Virus record (IMG/VR): IMGVR_UViG_3300050821_017459
Location: 1-46,071 of that record
Direction: 5' to 3' (one strand)
Origin: a virus
Length of the DNA stretch: 46,071 bases
Below are positions 38,235 to 46,071 of this stretch, piece after piece. The notes below the pieces were generated by a model. That model searched no databases. It had not been told where the DNA came from and saw only the letters and a list, made by a program, of their open reading frames with translations. Numbering within the stretch: position 1 is the stretch's first letter; each line of letters begins with the position of its first letter. A program made the position numbers and the translations under genes.

Positions 38235-38447
38235 ATGGATTCCTTCGAGAAGATGTACTCGGTTAAAGAGGCAGCAGCCGTGCTTGGGTGCTCGCCTGAT
38301 ACGGTCAGACGTCGTATCGGTGACGGCTCCATTAGGGCGTGGAAGTTGTTCGGCGGGACCAGTCAGCGGAAACGGAAGTACGAGAGCTGGCGAATTCCGG
38401 AGAGCAGTTTGAAGCGCTTCATGAGCGACGGGAGCAACGCAGCTTGA
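38235..38447 (+). CDS. Excisionase-like MerR/HTH_17-type DNA-binding protein
   Basis: A 70-residue product: MYSVKEAAAVLGCSPDTVRR, then RIGDGSIRAWKLFGG and YESWRIPESSLKRFM. This is the winged helix of excisionase/HTH_17 proteins, which bend DNA and steer integrases toward excision. It converges on the integrase gene with a shared terminator. The ATG is preceded by CAGGAGGT. An alternative is a simple transcriptional regulator. Confidence 0.7.
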   Translation: MDSFEKMYSVKEAAAVLGCSPDTVRRRIGDGSIRAWKLFGGTSQRKRKYESWRIPESSLKRFMSDGSNAA

Positions 38448-38458
38448 CCGGGTGCCGG

Positions 38459-38476
38459 GGGGTGGGCGACCACCCC
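38459..38476. terminator. Bidirectional terminator between excisionase-like and integrase genes
   Basis: GGGGTGG (38459-38465), loop GCGA, CCACCCC (38470-38476) form a 7-bp GC stem between two convergent stop codons (38447 and 38480), followed by TCCTTATTT on the plus strand. Confidence 0.65.
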
Positions 38477-38479
38477 TCC

Positions 38480-39568
38480 TTATTTCACGCGCACCAGTTT
38501 TGGCGCGGTCCACGTCTCCTTCAGGAAATCATCTAAGCGCTCCTGCCGTCCACGAATCCACTGCGAATAGTGCTTGATAACGATCGTCGGTGAGTTACCA
38601 AGTATTGCGGCAACGTCTTCCACGCTTGCGCCACGCATGAGCAAATCCGCAGCGAGGGTATGCCTAAATCGGTGGGGGTGGTCGGGTGAAATCTTGGCGT
38701 CCTTGCACATCCTTTTGATCCGGCGCCGCCAGAGATTTGAGGCGGTGTGCGGGTTGTCGGACTCCCCGATCAGGAACAGGTATCCGCCCTTGGGCGTGAT
38801 GGCCTTCAGCTCGGCTACGAGGTCGGGTGGCAGGAGAATATGGACAGGCGTGCCGGCCTTCGTGGTTTGGAGATAGAGCCGGTTCTCGATGAGGTGCGAA
38901 GTCTTTAAGAGGGACGCATCGCCGATCCGCAATCCGGAGTGCCCGAGGGTTTTTATGAATGTCGTCTCGATCGGCGTCTTGCATTTCCCGATGATCTTCG
39001 CCACCTCTGCTTCATCGAACGGGAGACGCGGATTCGGCCTGACCTTCGGAGGCTTGATGATCTTGGCCGGGTTCTTTGGAATCCACTCCTGTTCCTCGAA
39101 GAACCGGAAACAGGTTCGGACCCGCTCCAACTCTTTGGCTGCCGTGATGGAGGAAACGTTGCGACCTTTGAGCAAATCCCTGACTTGCTGAGTCCCGAAT
39201 TCGGAGAGGTATCTTAGGCCATGCTCCTCCGCGAATTTCGAAACGATGTCGCGCACAGTCCGGTATTTCTTGAGCGTGTTCGGCGATAGCCTTCTGGCTT
39301 CGCAGTCCTCGTAGTATTTCTTGACCGCGCTTTCCACGGTGATACGGTCGGGCTTCTTCTTGCCTTCCCATTCCTTGATAGTCTTGTCGGCCTCGCTCCA
39401 TGAGCGGGTCTTTAGGGATTCCTTAATGGGCCTGCCGTTGTGGACTCCGCGCACCCACATCGGGCAAGAGCACTTCTTCCAGTAGGAATCGGACGCGTGA
39501 GGGCAGGCGGCGACGGTCTTCCCGCCGACGATCCGCGCCTGTTCGTGCCGCCTATAAAGCGTGAGCAC
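38480..39568 (-). CDS. int: Tyrosine integrase of the element
   Basis: From GTG at 39568 the product is 362 residues starting VLTLYRRHEQARIVGGKTVA. GGAGG lies 6 nt upstream, and a longer frame from 39631 would run across integrase arm-like sites, so GTG is favoured. It has an N-terminal Cys-rich segment (CPHASDSYWKKCSCPMWVRG) and a core-binding domain with LSPNTLKKYRTVRDIVSKF. The catalytic domain has Arg214 (GHSGLRIGDASLL), Lys237 region (LQTTKAG), HPHRFRHT (His299, Arg302) and HYSQW (His333, Tyr334). All catalytic residues are present. The att core lies 108 nt upstream of the start. Confidence 0.9.
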   Translation of the reverse strand: MLTLYRRHEQARIVGGKTVAACPHASDSYWKKCSCPMWVRGVHNGRPIKESLKTRSWSEADKTIKEWEGKKKPDRITVESAVKKYYEDCEARRLSPNTLKKYRTVRDIVSKFAEEHGLRYLSEFGTQQVRDLLKGRNVSSITAAKELERVRTCFRFFEEQEWIPKNPAKIIKPPKVRPNPRLPFDEAEVAKIIGKCKTPIETTFIKTLGHSGLRIGDASLLKTSHLIENRLYLQTTKAGTPVHILLPPDLVAELKAITPKGGYLFLIGESDNPHTASNLWRRRIKRMCKDAKISPDHPHRFRHTLAADLLMRGASVEDVAAILGNSPTIVIKHYSQWIRGRQERLDDFLKETWTAPKLVRVK

Positions 39569-39587
39569 AAGCCCTCCAAAACCAACA

Positions 39588-39800
39588 TTGGGACAAAGTT
39601 GGTACAAAGGCAATTTGAAAGATTCGCACAAATCGCGAAGTGGCTTGTTTTAAATGAGTTGGGACAAAAGAAGCATGGCGGAGAGAGAGGGATTCGGACA
39701 CCGTCGGGATGTTGATGGCGTGCAAGTTATTGATTCCTCAAGTCGCCCGAGTCGCGTGATTCGCAGGAGTGCCGAATCATTGGTACAAAATCGGTACAAA
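39588..39800. promoter_or_regulatory. Five integrase arm-type-like sites (TYGGKACAAA) around the att core
   Basis: TTGGGACAAA at 39588-39597 and 39659-39668, TTGGTACAAA at 39599-39608 and 39780-39789, and TCGGTACAAA at 39791-39800 share one consensus and orientation. Three lie on the integrase side and two beyond the core. Arm-type sites bound by the N-terminal domain are expected on both sides only in an attP-like junction. Confidence 0.55.
39676..39696. other. att core copy (inner), matching the tRNA-Ser 3' end
   Basis: Twenty-one bases beginning TGGCGGAGAGAGAGG are identical to 42769-42789, the 3' end (CCA, acceptor strand and part of the T arm) of tRNA-Ser; identity stops right after GATTCG. 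This copy is 108 nt from the integrase start. It is the junction between the main element and the collapsed one. Confidence 0.85.
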
Positions 39801-40125
39801 ATCGTGTGTGCGCGCCGCTCATCACCTGCTCATTGGTAAGCCGCAGGATTTTGATGCCCCGTGCCGCCTCGAAGGCGGCATCCTTGCGGCGGTCTTCTTC
39901 GGCGTCGTGGTAGCGGCCGTCGATCTCGATGATGAGCTTCAGATCGGGAAGGTAGAAATCCGCGATGCGGTAGAACGGGTGGTAGAACCCCTGCTGGAAG
40001 CGATAGGTTAGGCCGAGTTCTTCGAGGCGGCAGCAGAACCGGCGCTCTGCGGGCGTCGCCTGCTTCTTGAGGCGGGATACGAAGATCGCGTGCCGCTTCG
40101 CCATCGTCATGCCACTGAAGGCCAT
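39727..40125 (-). CDS. DUF559-type (Vsr-like) endonuclease-like protein
   Basis: A 132-residue product: SRLKKQATPAERRFCCRLEE, LTYRFQQGFYHPFYRIADFY, then LPDLKLIIEIDGRYHDAEED and GIKILRLTNEQV. This is the PD-(D/E)xK fold of DUF559 proteins, related to Vsr repair nucleases. The last 25 residues run through arm-site-like DNA and are unlike the family, so the 3' end may have been rewritten by integration. GACTTGCGA upstream (40158-40150) resembles the early-promoter element at 31.5-31.8 kb. It lies in the collapsed prophage. Confidence 0.8.
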   Translation of the reverse strand: MAFSGMTMAKRHAIFVSRLKKQATPAERRFCCRLEELGLTYRFQQGFYHPFYRIADFYLPDLKLIIEIDGRYHDAEEDRRKDAAFEAARGIKILRLTNEQVMSGAHTRFCTDFVPMIRHSCESRDSGDLRNQ

Positions 40126-40299
40126 GCCTGATTATTGGCACGAAACGGGTCGCAAGTCCATGAAAAGATTATTGAAGCTATTAGAAACCGAATACTAGTT
40201 GTGATTCGAGTCTTCTGATTCGATAGAGTTACCTTAACCAAATTTAGCGTTCCAAACGCAATGTCATTTATCGTAGTGTCAGTACGAGGTTTAAAGAAA

Positions 40300-40434
40300 A
40301 TGCCACTGCCATTACTTGCGCTACTAGCCGGAGCTGTCGTCGGAAAAGCAACGTCCAAGAAAAAGATCGCCGTCAACGGGCGCACGAAAAAAGACGGCAC
40401 GAGATCGAAGGCGCACCTGCGGAAGGCGAAGTAG
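40300..40434 (+). CDS. 44-residue small protein: hydrophobic head, basic tail
   Basis: ATG at 40300 opens MPLPLLALLAGAVVGKATSK, then KKIAVNGRTKKDGTRSKAHL and TAG at 40432. A short Ala/Leu-rich hydrophobic N-terminus followed by a Lys/Arg-rich tail is typical of tiny phage or membrane-associated proteins. It has only a weak upstream AGG. It lies in the collapsed prophage. Confidence 0.45.
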   Translation: MPLPLLALLAGAVVGKATSKKKIAVNGRTKKDGTRSKAHLRKAK

Positions 40435-40470
40435 TAAATCTCGTCGTGTCGTCGGGCTGAAGGGGACCAG

Positions 40471-40587
40471 TTAGAAGCCGAATTCATGCTTGACAACCTG
40501 GTAGAGCACGAATAGAAAGCAGGCCAACAATACGGCCTCAAAGACGATGAACTTGATTTGGAATATCCTATAACTAAATCTCGCCAA
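40471..40587 (-). CDS. Possible 38-residue single-span membrane peptide
   Basis: A frame with TTG at 40587 reads LARFSYRIFQIKFIVFEAVL, then LACFLFVLYQVVKHEFGF and TAA. The central hydrophobic stretch would cross a membrane once. There is no ATG; it overlaps the end of the zinc-ribbon remnant by 14 nt. Confidence 0.3.
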   Translation of the reverse strand: MARFSYRIFQIKFIVFEAVLLACFLFVLYQVVKHEFGF

Positions 40588-40918
40588 CCTGCCTTCGGTT
40601 GAGTGTCGCGCCTGCATTGGTCCTCCAATGCCGAAAGATAGGTGATGGGGAATTCTTTGTAGAAGCGGATGGCTGGTTGCACTGGGGGCAGTTCACGATG
40701 ATGGCGTCGTGCTCCGGCCAAACGATTTCGACGATCTGCTTCAGCTCTTCCTTCTTGCCGAACCAGTTCCACCAGATGCGCTCCAGGATTCCCTGCGGTT
40801 GCATGACCGGCACCCGCTCAACCGTGATATTCGGGTGCCGCTTGGCGACGAAAAAATAGTCGCCCTTATGGAGCAGGTCTTGCGAATACTTGACGCGGCG
40901 GACGGTGAATGCCTCCAT
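40574..40918 (-). pseudogene. Deletion-chimeric zinc-ribbon gene of the collapsed prophage
   Basis: From ATG at 40918 the first 80 or so residues (MEAFTVRRVKYSQDLLHKGD..., RIWWNWFGKKEELKQIVEIV, NCPQCNQP) closely parallel the intact protein at 14160-14534. After CNQP the similarity stops, the second CxxC is missing, and the next DNA (plus-strand GAATTCTTTGTAGAAGCGGAT, from 40650) matches the 3' end of the neighbouring gene at 13944-14159 in another frame. The fusion fits a deletion of about 0.3 kb between GCGGATG-like microhomologies. Confidence 0.75.
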
Positions 40919-41118
40919 TTGCTTAGAAGTATAAGTGCTTATCCTGCTTTGGCAATAGCTATATGCACAGTGGCCAATCAACTACCGAATTCCTAATGCG
41001 CTCGGTTCGCGGAGTTATCAGAGTCATAAAACGCCGGTCAAATAATGTGCGGAAGTGTGCGACAAAAACAGGTGTCATGCCGTTCAGTTCGGCTCTATAC
41101 TAGACCCCGAAAGGACAA

Positions 41119-41805
41119 ATGCTCATGCAACGATTCTCCACTTCAGTTCTTTTGTGCTTCGTAGTCGGCATTACGGGCTGCTCTGAGCCACACCTCAGCC
41201 GAGGAACCGCTGAACGCGCCTTGCGCGGGAAGGTGAAGACCGAAATAACCTCAGACGTTCTTGGTAGAACAGACTGGTGGGAGAGCCAATGGGGTCGCGG
41301 GCAGAATTACGAATACATGAAAGCATTCGCCAATGCAGACATGGACTACCGGAACCTTTTGGTGGCGGAAGGAATTCTGAAGAGGCCGCCAGACACTCGC
41401 ATGGATTTCGGATGTACACCCAAGCCTGAATGCCAGCAACGGGATTTTTCCGTGTACTTCCAGGTCATTCCTTCTGCCGTGGTTAAATCAGGTTATCCAG
41501 GAGGACCGTACGCCTACGCCATCCTCGTCCTGGCGAAGCCGAGTGACCCAAAGGTGACGGGCATATCGGAAGAGGGGAATGACGCCATCGTCGAGTATGA
41601 GGTGGGGTACACGCCAACAGAACTCTACAAACGGTTGTCAGCCAAGACGCAAGAGCTCATGGCGAGATGTTCGCTCCCTAGCCTTTCCCGAAATCTGCCG
41701 ACGTTCTGCACTCGGTGGTTGAGCGAAGCCGCAATTCGCGATAGGAAAGACCACGGTCAGGCGCGCTTCAAGAAATATGATGACGGATGGCGAATTGTGG
41801 AGTAG
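41119..41805 (+). CDS. Lipoprotein moron in the collapsed prophage
   Basis: A 228-residue product: MLMQRFSTSVLLCFVVGITG then C, a lipobox ITGC. It shares plan and C-terminal motif (GQARFKKYDDGWRIVE) with the lipoprotein at 15747-16388, although sequences have diverged strongly. TATACT at 41096-41101 and AAGGA precede the ATG with the same 17-nt TATACT-ATG distance as at 15747. It occupies the same place between zinc-ribbon and terminase ends, so the two are probably positional equivalents. Confidence 0.7.
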   Translation: MLMQRFSTSVLLCFVVGITGCSEPHLSRGTAERALRGKVKTEITSDVLGRTDWWESQWGRGQNYEYMKAFANADMDYRNLLVAEGILKRPPDTRMDFGCTPKPECQQRDFSVYFQVIPSAVVKSGYPGGPYAYAILVLAKPSDPKVTGISEEGNDAIVEYEVGYTPTELYKRLSAKTQELMARCSLPSLSRNLPTFCTRWLSEAAIRDRKDHGQARFKKYDDGWRIVE

Positions 41806-41846
41806 CCAATCCTTGTGCATGAGGGCAGTGAGATATACTGGCAACC

Positions 41847-42386
41847 ATGGAAATCGCTCCAGAGCGGCACGTGGCGAAACATAATGGAAGGATTTTGATC
41901 GTAGATCAATCCAAAGGCGGGCATTGGGGCTGGTTCGCCATGATCGAGGAGACTGGCGAGAAGGAAGGACTCGCCGATTGGATGGGAATAGAGGTCTATT
42001 ATAACTTCGAAGACACACTCGAAGCCGCTAAGGAAGCGGCCTGCCAAAGCGTCACTTCGAGAGTCAATGCCTTCGGAAAGAACTGTGCTGAGGCCAATAT
42101 CAGTTGGACACGGGGTTCTCAACCGCTCACGCCTCATATGAAAGCCACCATTACTTTGAGGTTCTACGATGGGGAGTTTTGGATCGAAATAACCGATGAA
42201 GCGACTGGAAACACCGAACGGCTAACCCAAGTGTATGACGAACCTGATGACGTCGCCGCAGTCCTTCAAAAACTCGGGCTTACGCTCAGCCAAACGCAAC
42301 ATCTAGTGATGCAGAATGCCATGAACCTAGGCACAGCGAGTCTGTCGGGTGTGACCGTACCCCGCAACTATGCCTCGATCCAGTGA
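41847..42386 (+). CDS. Second moron of the collapsed prophage, function unknown
   Basis: A 179-residue product: NGRILIVDQSKGGHWGWFAM, then FYDGEFWIEITDEATGNTER and VAAVLQKLGLTLSQTQHLVM. It reads as an alpha/beta domain with a helical C-terminus. TATACT at 41834-41839 is only 7 nt from the ATG and there is no Shine-Dalgarno sequence, so the message is probably leaderless. Its last 19 nt overlap the antisense terminase remnant. Confidence 0.55.
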   Translation: MEIAPERHVAKHNGRILIVDQSKGGHWGWFAMIEETGEKEGLADWMGIEVYYNFEDTLEAAKEAACQSVTSRVNAFGKNCAEANISWTRGSQPLTPHMKATITLRFYDGEFWIEITDEATGNTERLTQVYDEPDDVAAVLQKLGLTLSQTQHLVMQNAMNLGTASLSGVTVPRNYASIQ

Positions 42387-42437
42387 ATCTTCGGGCACCG
42401 CAAGCGCCCCTTGGCGATTTGAAAGCCATAGTGTCCG
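42368..42437 (-). pseudogene. C-terminal remnant of a terminase large subunit
   Basis: In the minus frame ending TAG at 42368 the last codons read RLRCPKIHWIEA, matching the end (DLPKIHWIEA) of the intact terminase. The DNA ATCCAGTGAATCTTCGG is shared with 16408. It is joined directly to an integrase fragment, so the rest of the prophage between terminase and integrase has been lost. Confidence 0.7.
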
Positions 42438-42668
42438 CGACCGCTCTTTCAGAAGATCGCGTACTTCCTGGGTTCCGAACTCGGAGAGGTATGTGATGCC
42501 GTGGCGTTCGCTGAATTTTGAGATGACGTCCCGGACGGTTCGATACTTCTTCAAGGTGTTCGGCGAGAGCCGTTGTTCCTCGCAAGCGCTGTAGTATTTC
42601 TTGACCGCGTTTTCGACCGTGAGGCGCTCGGGCTTTTTCTTTCCCTCCCATTCCTTGATGATCCGGTC
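42438..42668 (-). pseudogene. Internal fragment of a tyrosine integrase
   Basis: The translation RIIKEWEGKKKPERLTVENA, then LSPNTLKKYRTVRDVISKFS and YLSEFGTQEVRDLLKER matches residues about 61-135 of the intact integrase at roughly 75-80% identity by eye. The N-terminal 60 residues and the whole catalytic domain are missing. It lies 100 nt from the tRNA-Ser att core, like the intact gene from its core. Confidence 0.85.
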
Positions 42669-42768
42669 AACGCGGCAACACACAGTATAAGAGGTGGCAC
42701 AGCTTACCACGTCTTGTACACCTTGTACATTTTTCTCAGGAGTTTTTTGTAAGTTGTTGATTTTAAAC

Positions 42769-42789
42769 TGGCGGAGAGAGAGGGATTCG
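42769..42789. other. att core copy (outer) at the 3' end of tRNA-Ser
   Basis: The same 21 bases as 39676-39696, here as part of the intact tRNA. It is the chromosomal boundary of the integrated array on this side. Confidence 0.85.
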
Positions 42790-42858
42790 AACCCTCGATA
42801 GAGTTTCCCCTATACACGCTTTCCAAGCGTGCGCCTTCAACCACTCGGCCATCTCTCC
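42769..42858 (-). tRNA. tRNA-Ser(GGA), integration target
   Basis: Read on the minus strand the acceptor stem is GGAGAGA/TCTCTCC with discriminator G and encoded CCA. The anticodon arm is CACGC-TTGGAAA-GCGTG (anticodon GGA). A long variable arm (TATAGGGGAAACTCTATC) marks a class II tRNA, and the T arm is GAGGG-TTCGAAT-CCCTC. Complete and apparently functional despite integration. Confidence 0.95.
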
Positions 42859-42946
42859 GATTCGGAAAAATCGTGCGGCTCGCGACTTCCTCAAGCTGCG
42901 GTGATCTCCCATCAGGATAACATGCGCCGCACGTACAATAAGAAAA

Positions 42947-44101
42947 GTGAACCGCTCCCTTTCCCGCCGCGACCTCCTGGTCTCCTCCGCCGCCGCTCTG
43001 GCCGCCTGCGGCCAGCCGAAGGCCACCGCGTATCCGGGCTACTGCTTCGTCGCCAATCAGGATAGCCGCTCCGTCGCCGTCGTCGATCTGCGCCGCTTCC
43101 GCGTCCGCAAGCAGATCGCGCTCGATGCCGCCCCCAGCCTCGTGGTCGCGCATCCCACCGCTCCCAAAGTCTTCGTGCTCGCGCCCGATGCCGGCACCGT
43201 GTACGAGATCGAAGCCGCTTCGCTTTCCGTGAGCCGCCGCGCCAGGGCAGGGAACCAGGCCGTCGGTATGCGGATGTCGCCGCACAAGAAAGCTCTGTGG
43301 ATCCTGTATCGCGACCCCGCGTCGCTGGTCGAATTGCCCATCGATTCCATGCAGCCGGGCCGCCGCATCCCCTTATCGTCAGAGCCCGGCGCCTTCGATC
43401 TCACCGGCGAATCCGGCGATCCGCAGCGGGCCGCCGTTGCCTGTCAGGACGGCACCATCGTTCTCGCATCTCTCGACAGCGGAACCGTCGAGCGCACTAT
43501 CGCGACCGGCGAAACGCCGTCCATCGTTCATTTCCGCTTGGATGGAAAGTCTCTGATTGTGGGGCATCGCGCCGATCGTAGTCTCAGCATCTTCGACGTG
43601 CCCTCCGGAAAAACCGTGGTGCGGCTGCCGCTGGCGGTCGAGCCGTCCAATTTTTGCGCGAACTCCGACGGCGGGCAGATCTTCATCAGCGGACCCGGGA
43701 TGGATGCCGTCGTGATCGTCTTCCCCTACAGCACCGAGATCTGGCAGACGGTACTGGCGGGACGCGCGCCGGGAGCCATGGCCGTTACCGATGCGGCTCC
43801 GCCTTTTCTACTGGTGGCCAATCCGGAAACCGACAGTCTCACGGTGCTCGACGTGCGCACACAAAAGCTCGTCGCCGTGGTCCGGGTCGGCCGCGGGCCA
43901 GGGCAGATTCTCCTGACGCCCGGCGATCAGCAATTCGCGCTGGTGCTCAACGAACAGTCGGGCGACCTCGCGGTTATCCGAACTTACTCGCTGCGCGCGC
44001 CGCAGTTGGCTATGCGGGCGCGCTTCAAATCGGCGCCCGTATTTACGATGATTCCCGTTGGCGAAAAGCCCGTCAGCGCGGCCGTCGTCGCGCTCGCTTG
44101 A
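42947..44101 (+). CDS. YncE/YVTN-type beta-propeller lipoprotein
   Basis: A 384-residue product (GTG start). The N-terminus MNRSLSRRDLLVSSAAALAA followed by CG combines a Tat-like RR motif with a lipobox. Repeated blades follow (GYCFVANQDSRSVAVVDLRR, LVVAHPTAPKVFVLAPDAGT, FLLVANPETDSLTVLDVRTQ, QILLTPGDQQFALVLNEQSG), typical of seven-bladed YVTN propellers in acidobacteria. TACAAT at 42934-42939 is 7 nt from the start codon, suggesting a leaderless message. It faces away from the tRNA and is the first clearly chromosomal protein gene. Confidence 0.8.
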   Translation: MNRSLSRRDLLVSSAAALAACGQPKATAYPGYCFVANQDSRSVAVVDLRRFRVRKQIALDAAPSLVVAHPTAPKVFVLAPDAGTVYEIEAASLSVSRRARAGNQAVGMRMSPHKKALWILYRDPASLVELPIDSMQPGRRIPLSSEPGAFDLTGESGDPQRAAVACQDGTIVLASLDSGTVERTIATGETPSIVHFRLDGKSLIVGHRADRSLSIFDVPSGKTVVRLPLAVEPSNFCANSDGGQIFISGPGMDAVVIVFPYSTEIWQTVLAGRAPGAMAVTDAAPPFLLVANPETDSLTVLDVRTQKLVAVVRVGRGPGQILLTPGDQQFALVLNEQSGDLAVIRTYSLRAPQLAMRARFKSAPVFTMIPVGEKPVSAAVVALA

Positions 44102-44149
44102 GAGGATCGCGCGCGGTCGCACTCCTGAACGCATTTAAACGGTTAAAAC

Positions 44150-44184
44150 GGACCGCCCCCGTCGCTGCGACCGGGGAGCGGTCC
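44150..44184. terminator. Bidirectional terminator
   Basis: GGACCGC (44150-44156) pairs with GCGGTCC (44178-44184), with an inner CCCC/GGGG stem. AAAAC lies before it and GGTTTT after it. It stands between two convergent stop codons (44101 and 44191). Confidence 0.75.
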
Positions 44185-44190
44185 GCGGTT

Positions 44191-45057
44191 TTACGCGGTC
44201 ATGCGCTGCTGCCAGTTCTGATGCACCCACTTTTCGAACGAAGTCAGCGGGTACTCGCGGCGCAGGTCCGATATGTCCACGTGATAGCCGACATCCTGAA
44301 ACCAGCGGAACATCGTCGTGAGTTCGTGTCCCACGTTCTTCTCGAACAGTTCCCAAGGCACCTGTTCGTAGCGCACCTCGCGGCCTGCCATGCGGCTGAA
44401 CACTTCCGCCAGCTCGGTCATCGAGAGTTCATCGCCCGCCAGGTCGACCGTGCGTCCCTGCCAGTGCCCCGGCTTGTCGAACGCCATCGCGACGAAGCCG
44501 CCAATGTCGTCCACCGCGATCATTTGCAGCCGCGTTTCGGGGGTCAGCGGCATTCGCAGCGAGCCCTGGTCGATCTGGTCGCGCATGGAGAGCCAGTTCT
44601 CCATAAAGAAGACGGGCCGCAAGATCGTGTAGCGCATGCCGGTGCCGCGAATATGCTCCTCGATCTTGTACTTGCTGTCGAAGTGCGGGACTCCGGTATT
44701 GCGATCGGCGCTGCCGACGGAGCTGTAGACGAAGTGGCGTACGTCATTGCGCTTCGCTTCATTGGCGAGGAGCATGCCTTGGCGCAGTTCGCCCTCGACG
44801 CCTTTCTCCACGAAAGTTTGGACGGCATACACACCGTAGACACCGTCCAGCGCGCGCCGCACCGACGCCGCATCGTCCAGATCGCCGCGCGCCATCTCGG
44901 TGCCGCGGCCCACTAACGCCCGGGCCTTATCGCTGGTGGGATCGCGGGTGAGGCAGCGAACGGTGAATCCTTTCTCCCGCAAGTGCCGCAATGCCGCTCC
45001 GCCCTGATTCCCGGTTGCCCCGGCGACCAGAATGGTCCTGCTCTCTTTCTTTGCCAT
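44191..45057 (-). CDS. NmrA-family NAD(P)-binding protein
   Basis: From ATG at 45057 the product is 288 residues. TILVAGATGNQGGAALRHLR is the Rossmann GxxGxxG motif; RDPTSDKARALVGRGTEMAR, VYAVQTFVEKGVEGELRQGM and FVYSSVGSADRNTGVPHFDS follow the NmrA/HSCARG pattern. These atypical SDR proteins sense or use NADP(H) and often lack the catalytic Tyr-x3-Lys. The start at 45057 is chosen because GAGGAGG lies 5 nt upstream; an extension to 45189 is shadow sequence. Confidence 0.85.
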   Translation of the reverse strand: MAKKESRTILVAGATGNQGGAALRHLREKGFTVRCLTRDPTSDKARALVGRGTEMARGDLDDAASVRRALDGVYGVYAVQTFVEKGVEGELRQGMLLANEAKRNDVRHFVYSSVGSADRNTGVPHFDSKYKIEEHIRGTGMRYTILRPVFFMENWLSMRDQIDQGSLRMPLTPETRLQMIAVDDIGGFVAMAFDKPGHWQGRTVDLAGDELSMTELAEVFSRMAGREVRYEQVPWELFEKNVGHELTTMFRWFQDVGYHVDISDLRREYPLTSFEKWVHQNWQQRMTA

Positions 45058-45157
45058 AGAGCCTCCTCGATGATTTCCGATACCGCAAAATCCCGCAGGT
45101 TGGTAGCCACGGGTTGCGGCATTCGGTACCAATACGCACCGAGGAGGCTCCGGGCCG

Positions 45158-46071
<914 letters not shown>

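Noticed and set aside
40107-40772. 221-codon minus-strand frame in the collapsed prophage
   Set aside because: It mixes the out-of-frame zinc-ribbon region with intergenic DNA. Only its fragment RFYKEFPIT is meaningful, as a deletion scar.
43654-44916. 420-codon plus-strand open frame
   Set aside because: It runs across the 3' end of the propeller gene, the terminator and the NmrA gene in antisense, so it cannot be a real single gene.

Overview
The right end (about 42.77 to 46.07 kb) is GC-rich bacterial chromosome: a tRNA-Ser(GGA), a secreted beta-propeller lipoprotein, an NmrA-type oxidoreductase, gpmA and the 3' end of an enolase gene. Gene content, the integrase N-terminus (LTLYRRH...CPH...CSCPMWV) and the small protein ending KRKMSAAGRKRIAEATRKRW suggest an acidobacterium, possibly Bryobacterales/Solibacter-like. 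That assignment is inference from memory of those families.

The rest is an integrated element read mostly right to left. Its outer edge lies beyond position 1. From right to left it holds: the att core next to a tyrosine integrase and a divergent excisionase-like gene (38.2-39.8 kb); a conjugation-like module of two coupling-type ATPases and a replication-relaxation-type winged-helix protein (33.7-37.8 kb); primase and an early control region (31-33 kb); recombination and accessory genes including a Sak4/AAA_24-type ATPase, SSB, a DUF1064-like nuclease and many small proteins (20-31 kb); then the packaging and head module (terminase small and large subunits, portal-MuF fusion, fibre-like proteins, protease-scaffold, HK97-type major capsid protein, gp6- and gp10-like connectors; 0-19.4 kb). 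Tail tube, tape measure and lysis genes are not in view. Terminase and portal each carry an intein. The terminase intein contains an HNH endonuclease gene in another reading frame. Single plus-strand accessory genes (morons) interrupt the minus-strand phage genes; they include an Abi-alpha-like protein, a lipoprotein, a two-helix membrane protein and a GIY-YIG protein.

Between the att core at 39676 and the matching 3' end of the tRNA-Ser (42769) lies about 3 kb that looks like a second, related prophage collapsed by deletion. It keeps a chimeric zinc-ribbon gene, a lipoprotein moron, another moron, the last codons of a terminase and an internal integrase fragment. The inner att junction has integrase arm-like sites on both sides, as expected of a tandem array.

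Three styles of gene start are visible. Most minus-strand phage genes have G-poor CAA/AATCAAC-rich leaders without a Shine-Dalgarno sequence. Many plus-strand morons have a -10-like hexamer only 5-8 nt before the start codon, suggesting leaderless messages. A few genes (primase, excisionase-like, integrase, NmrA) have strong Shine-Dalgarno sequences. The main points for follow-up are the out-of-frame nested endonuclease, the mobilization module in a prophage with its nested inverted-repeat region, the structured leader before the excisionase-like gene, and the tandem collapsed prophage.
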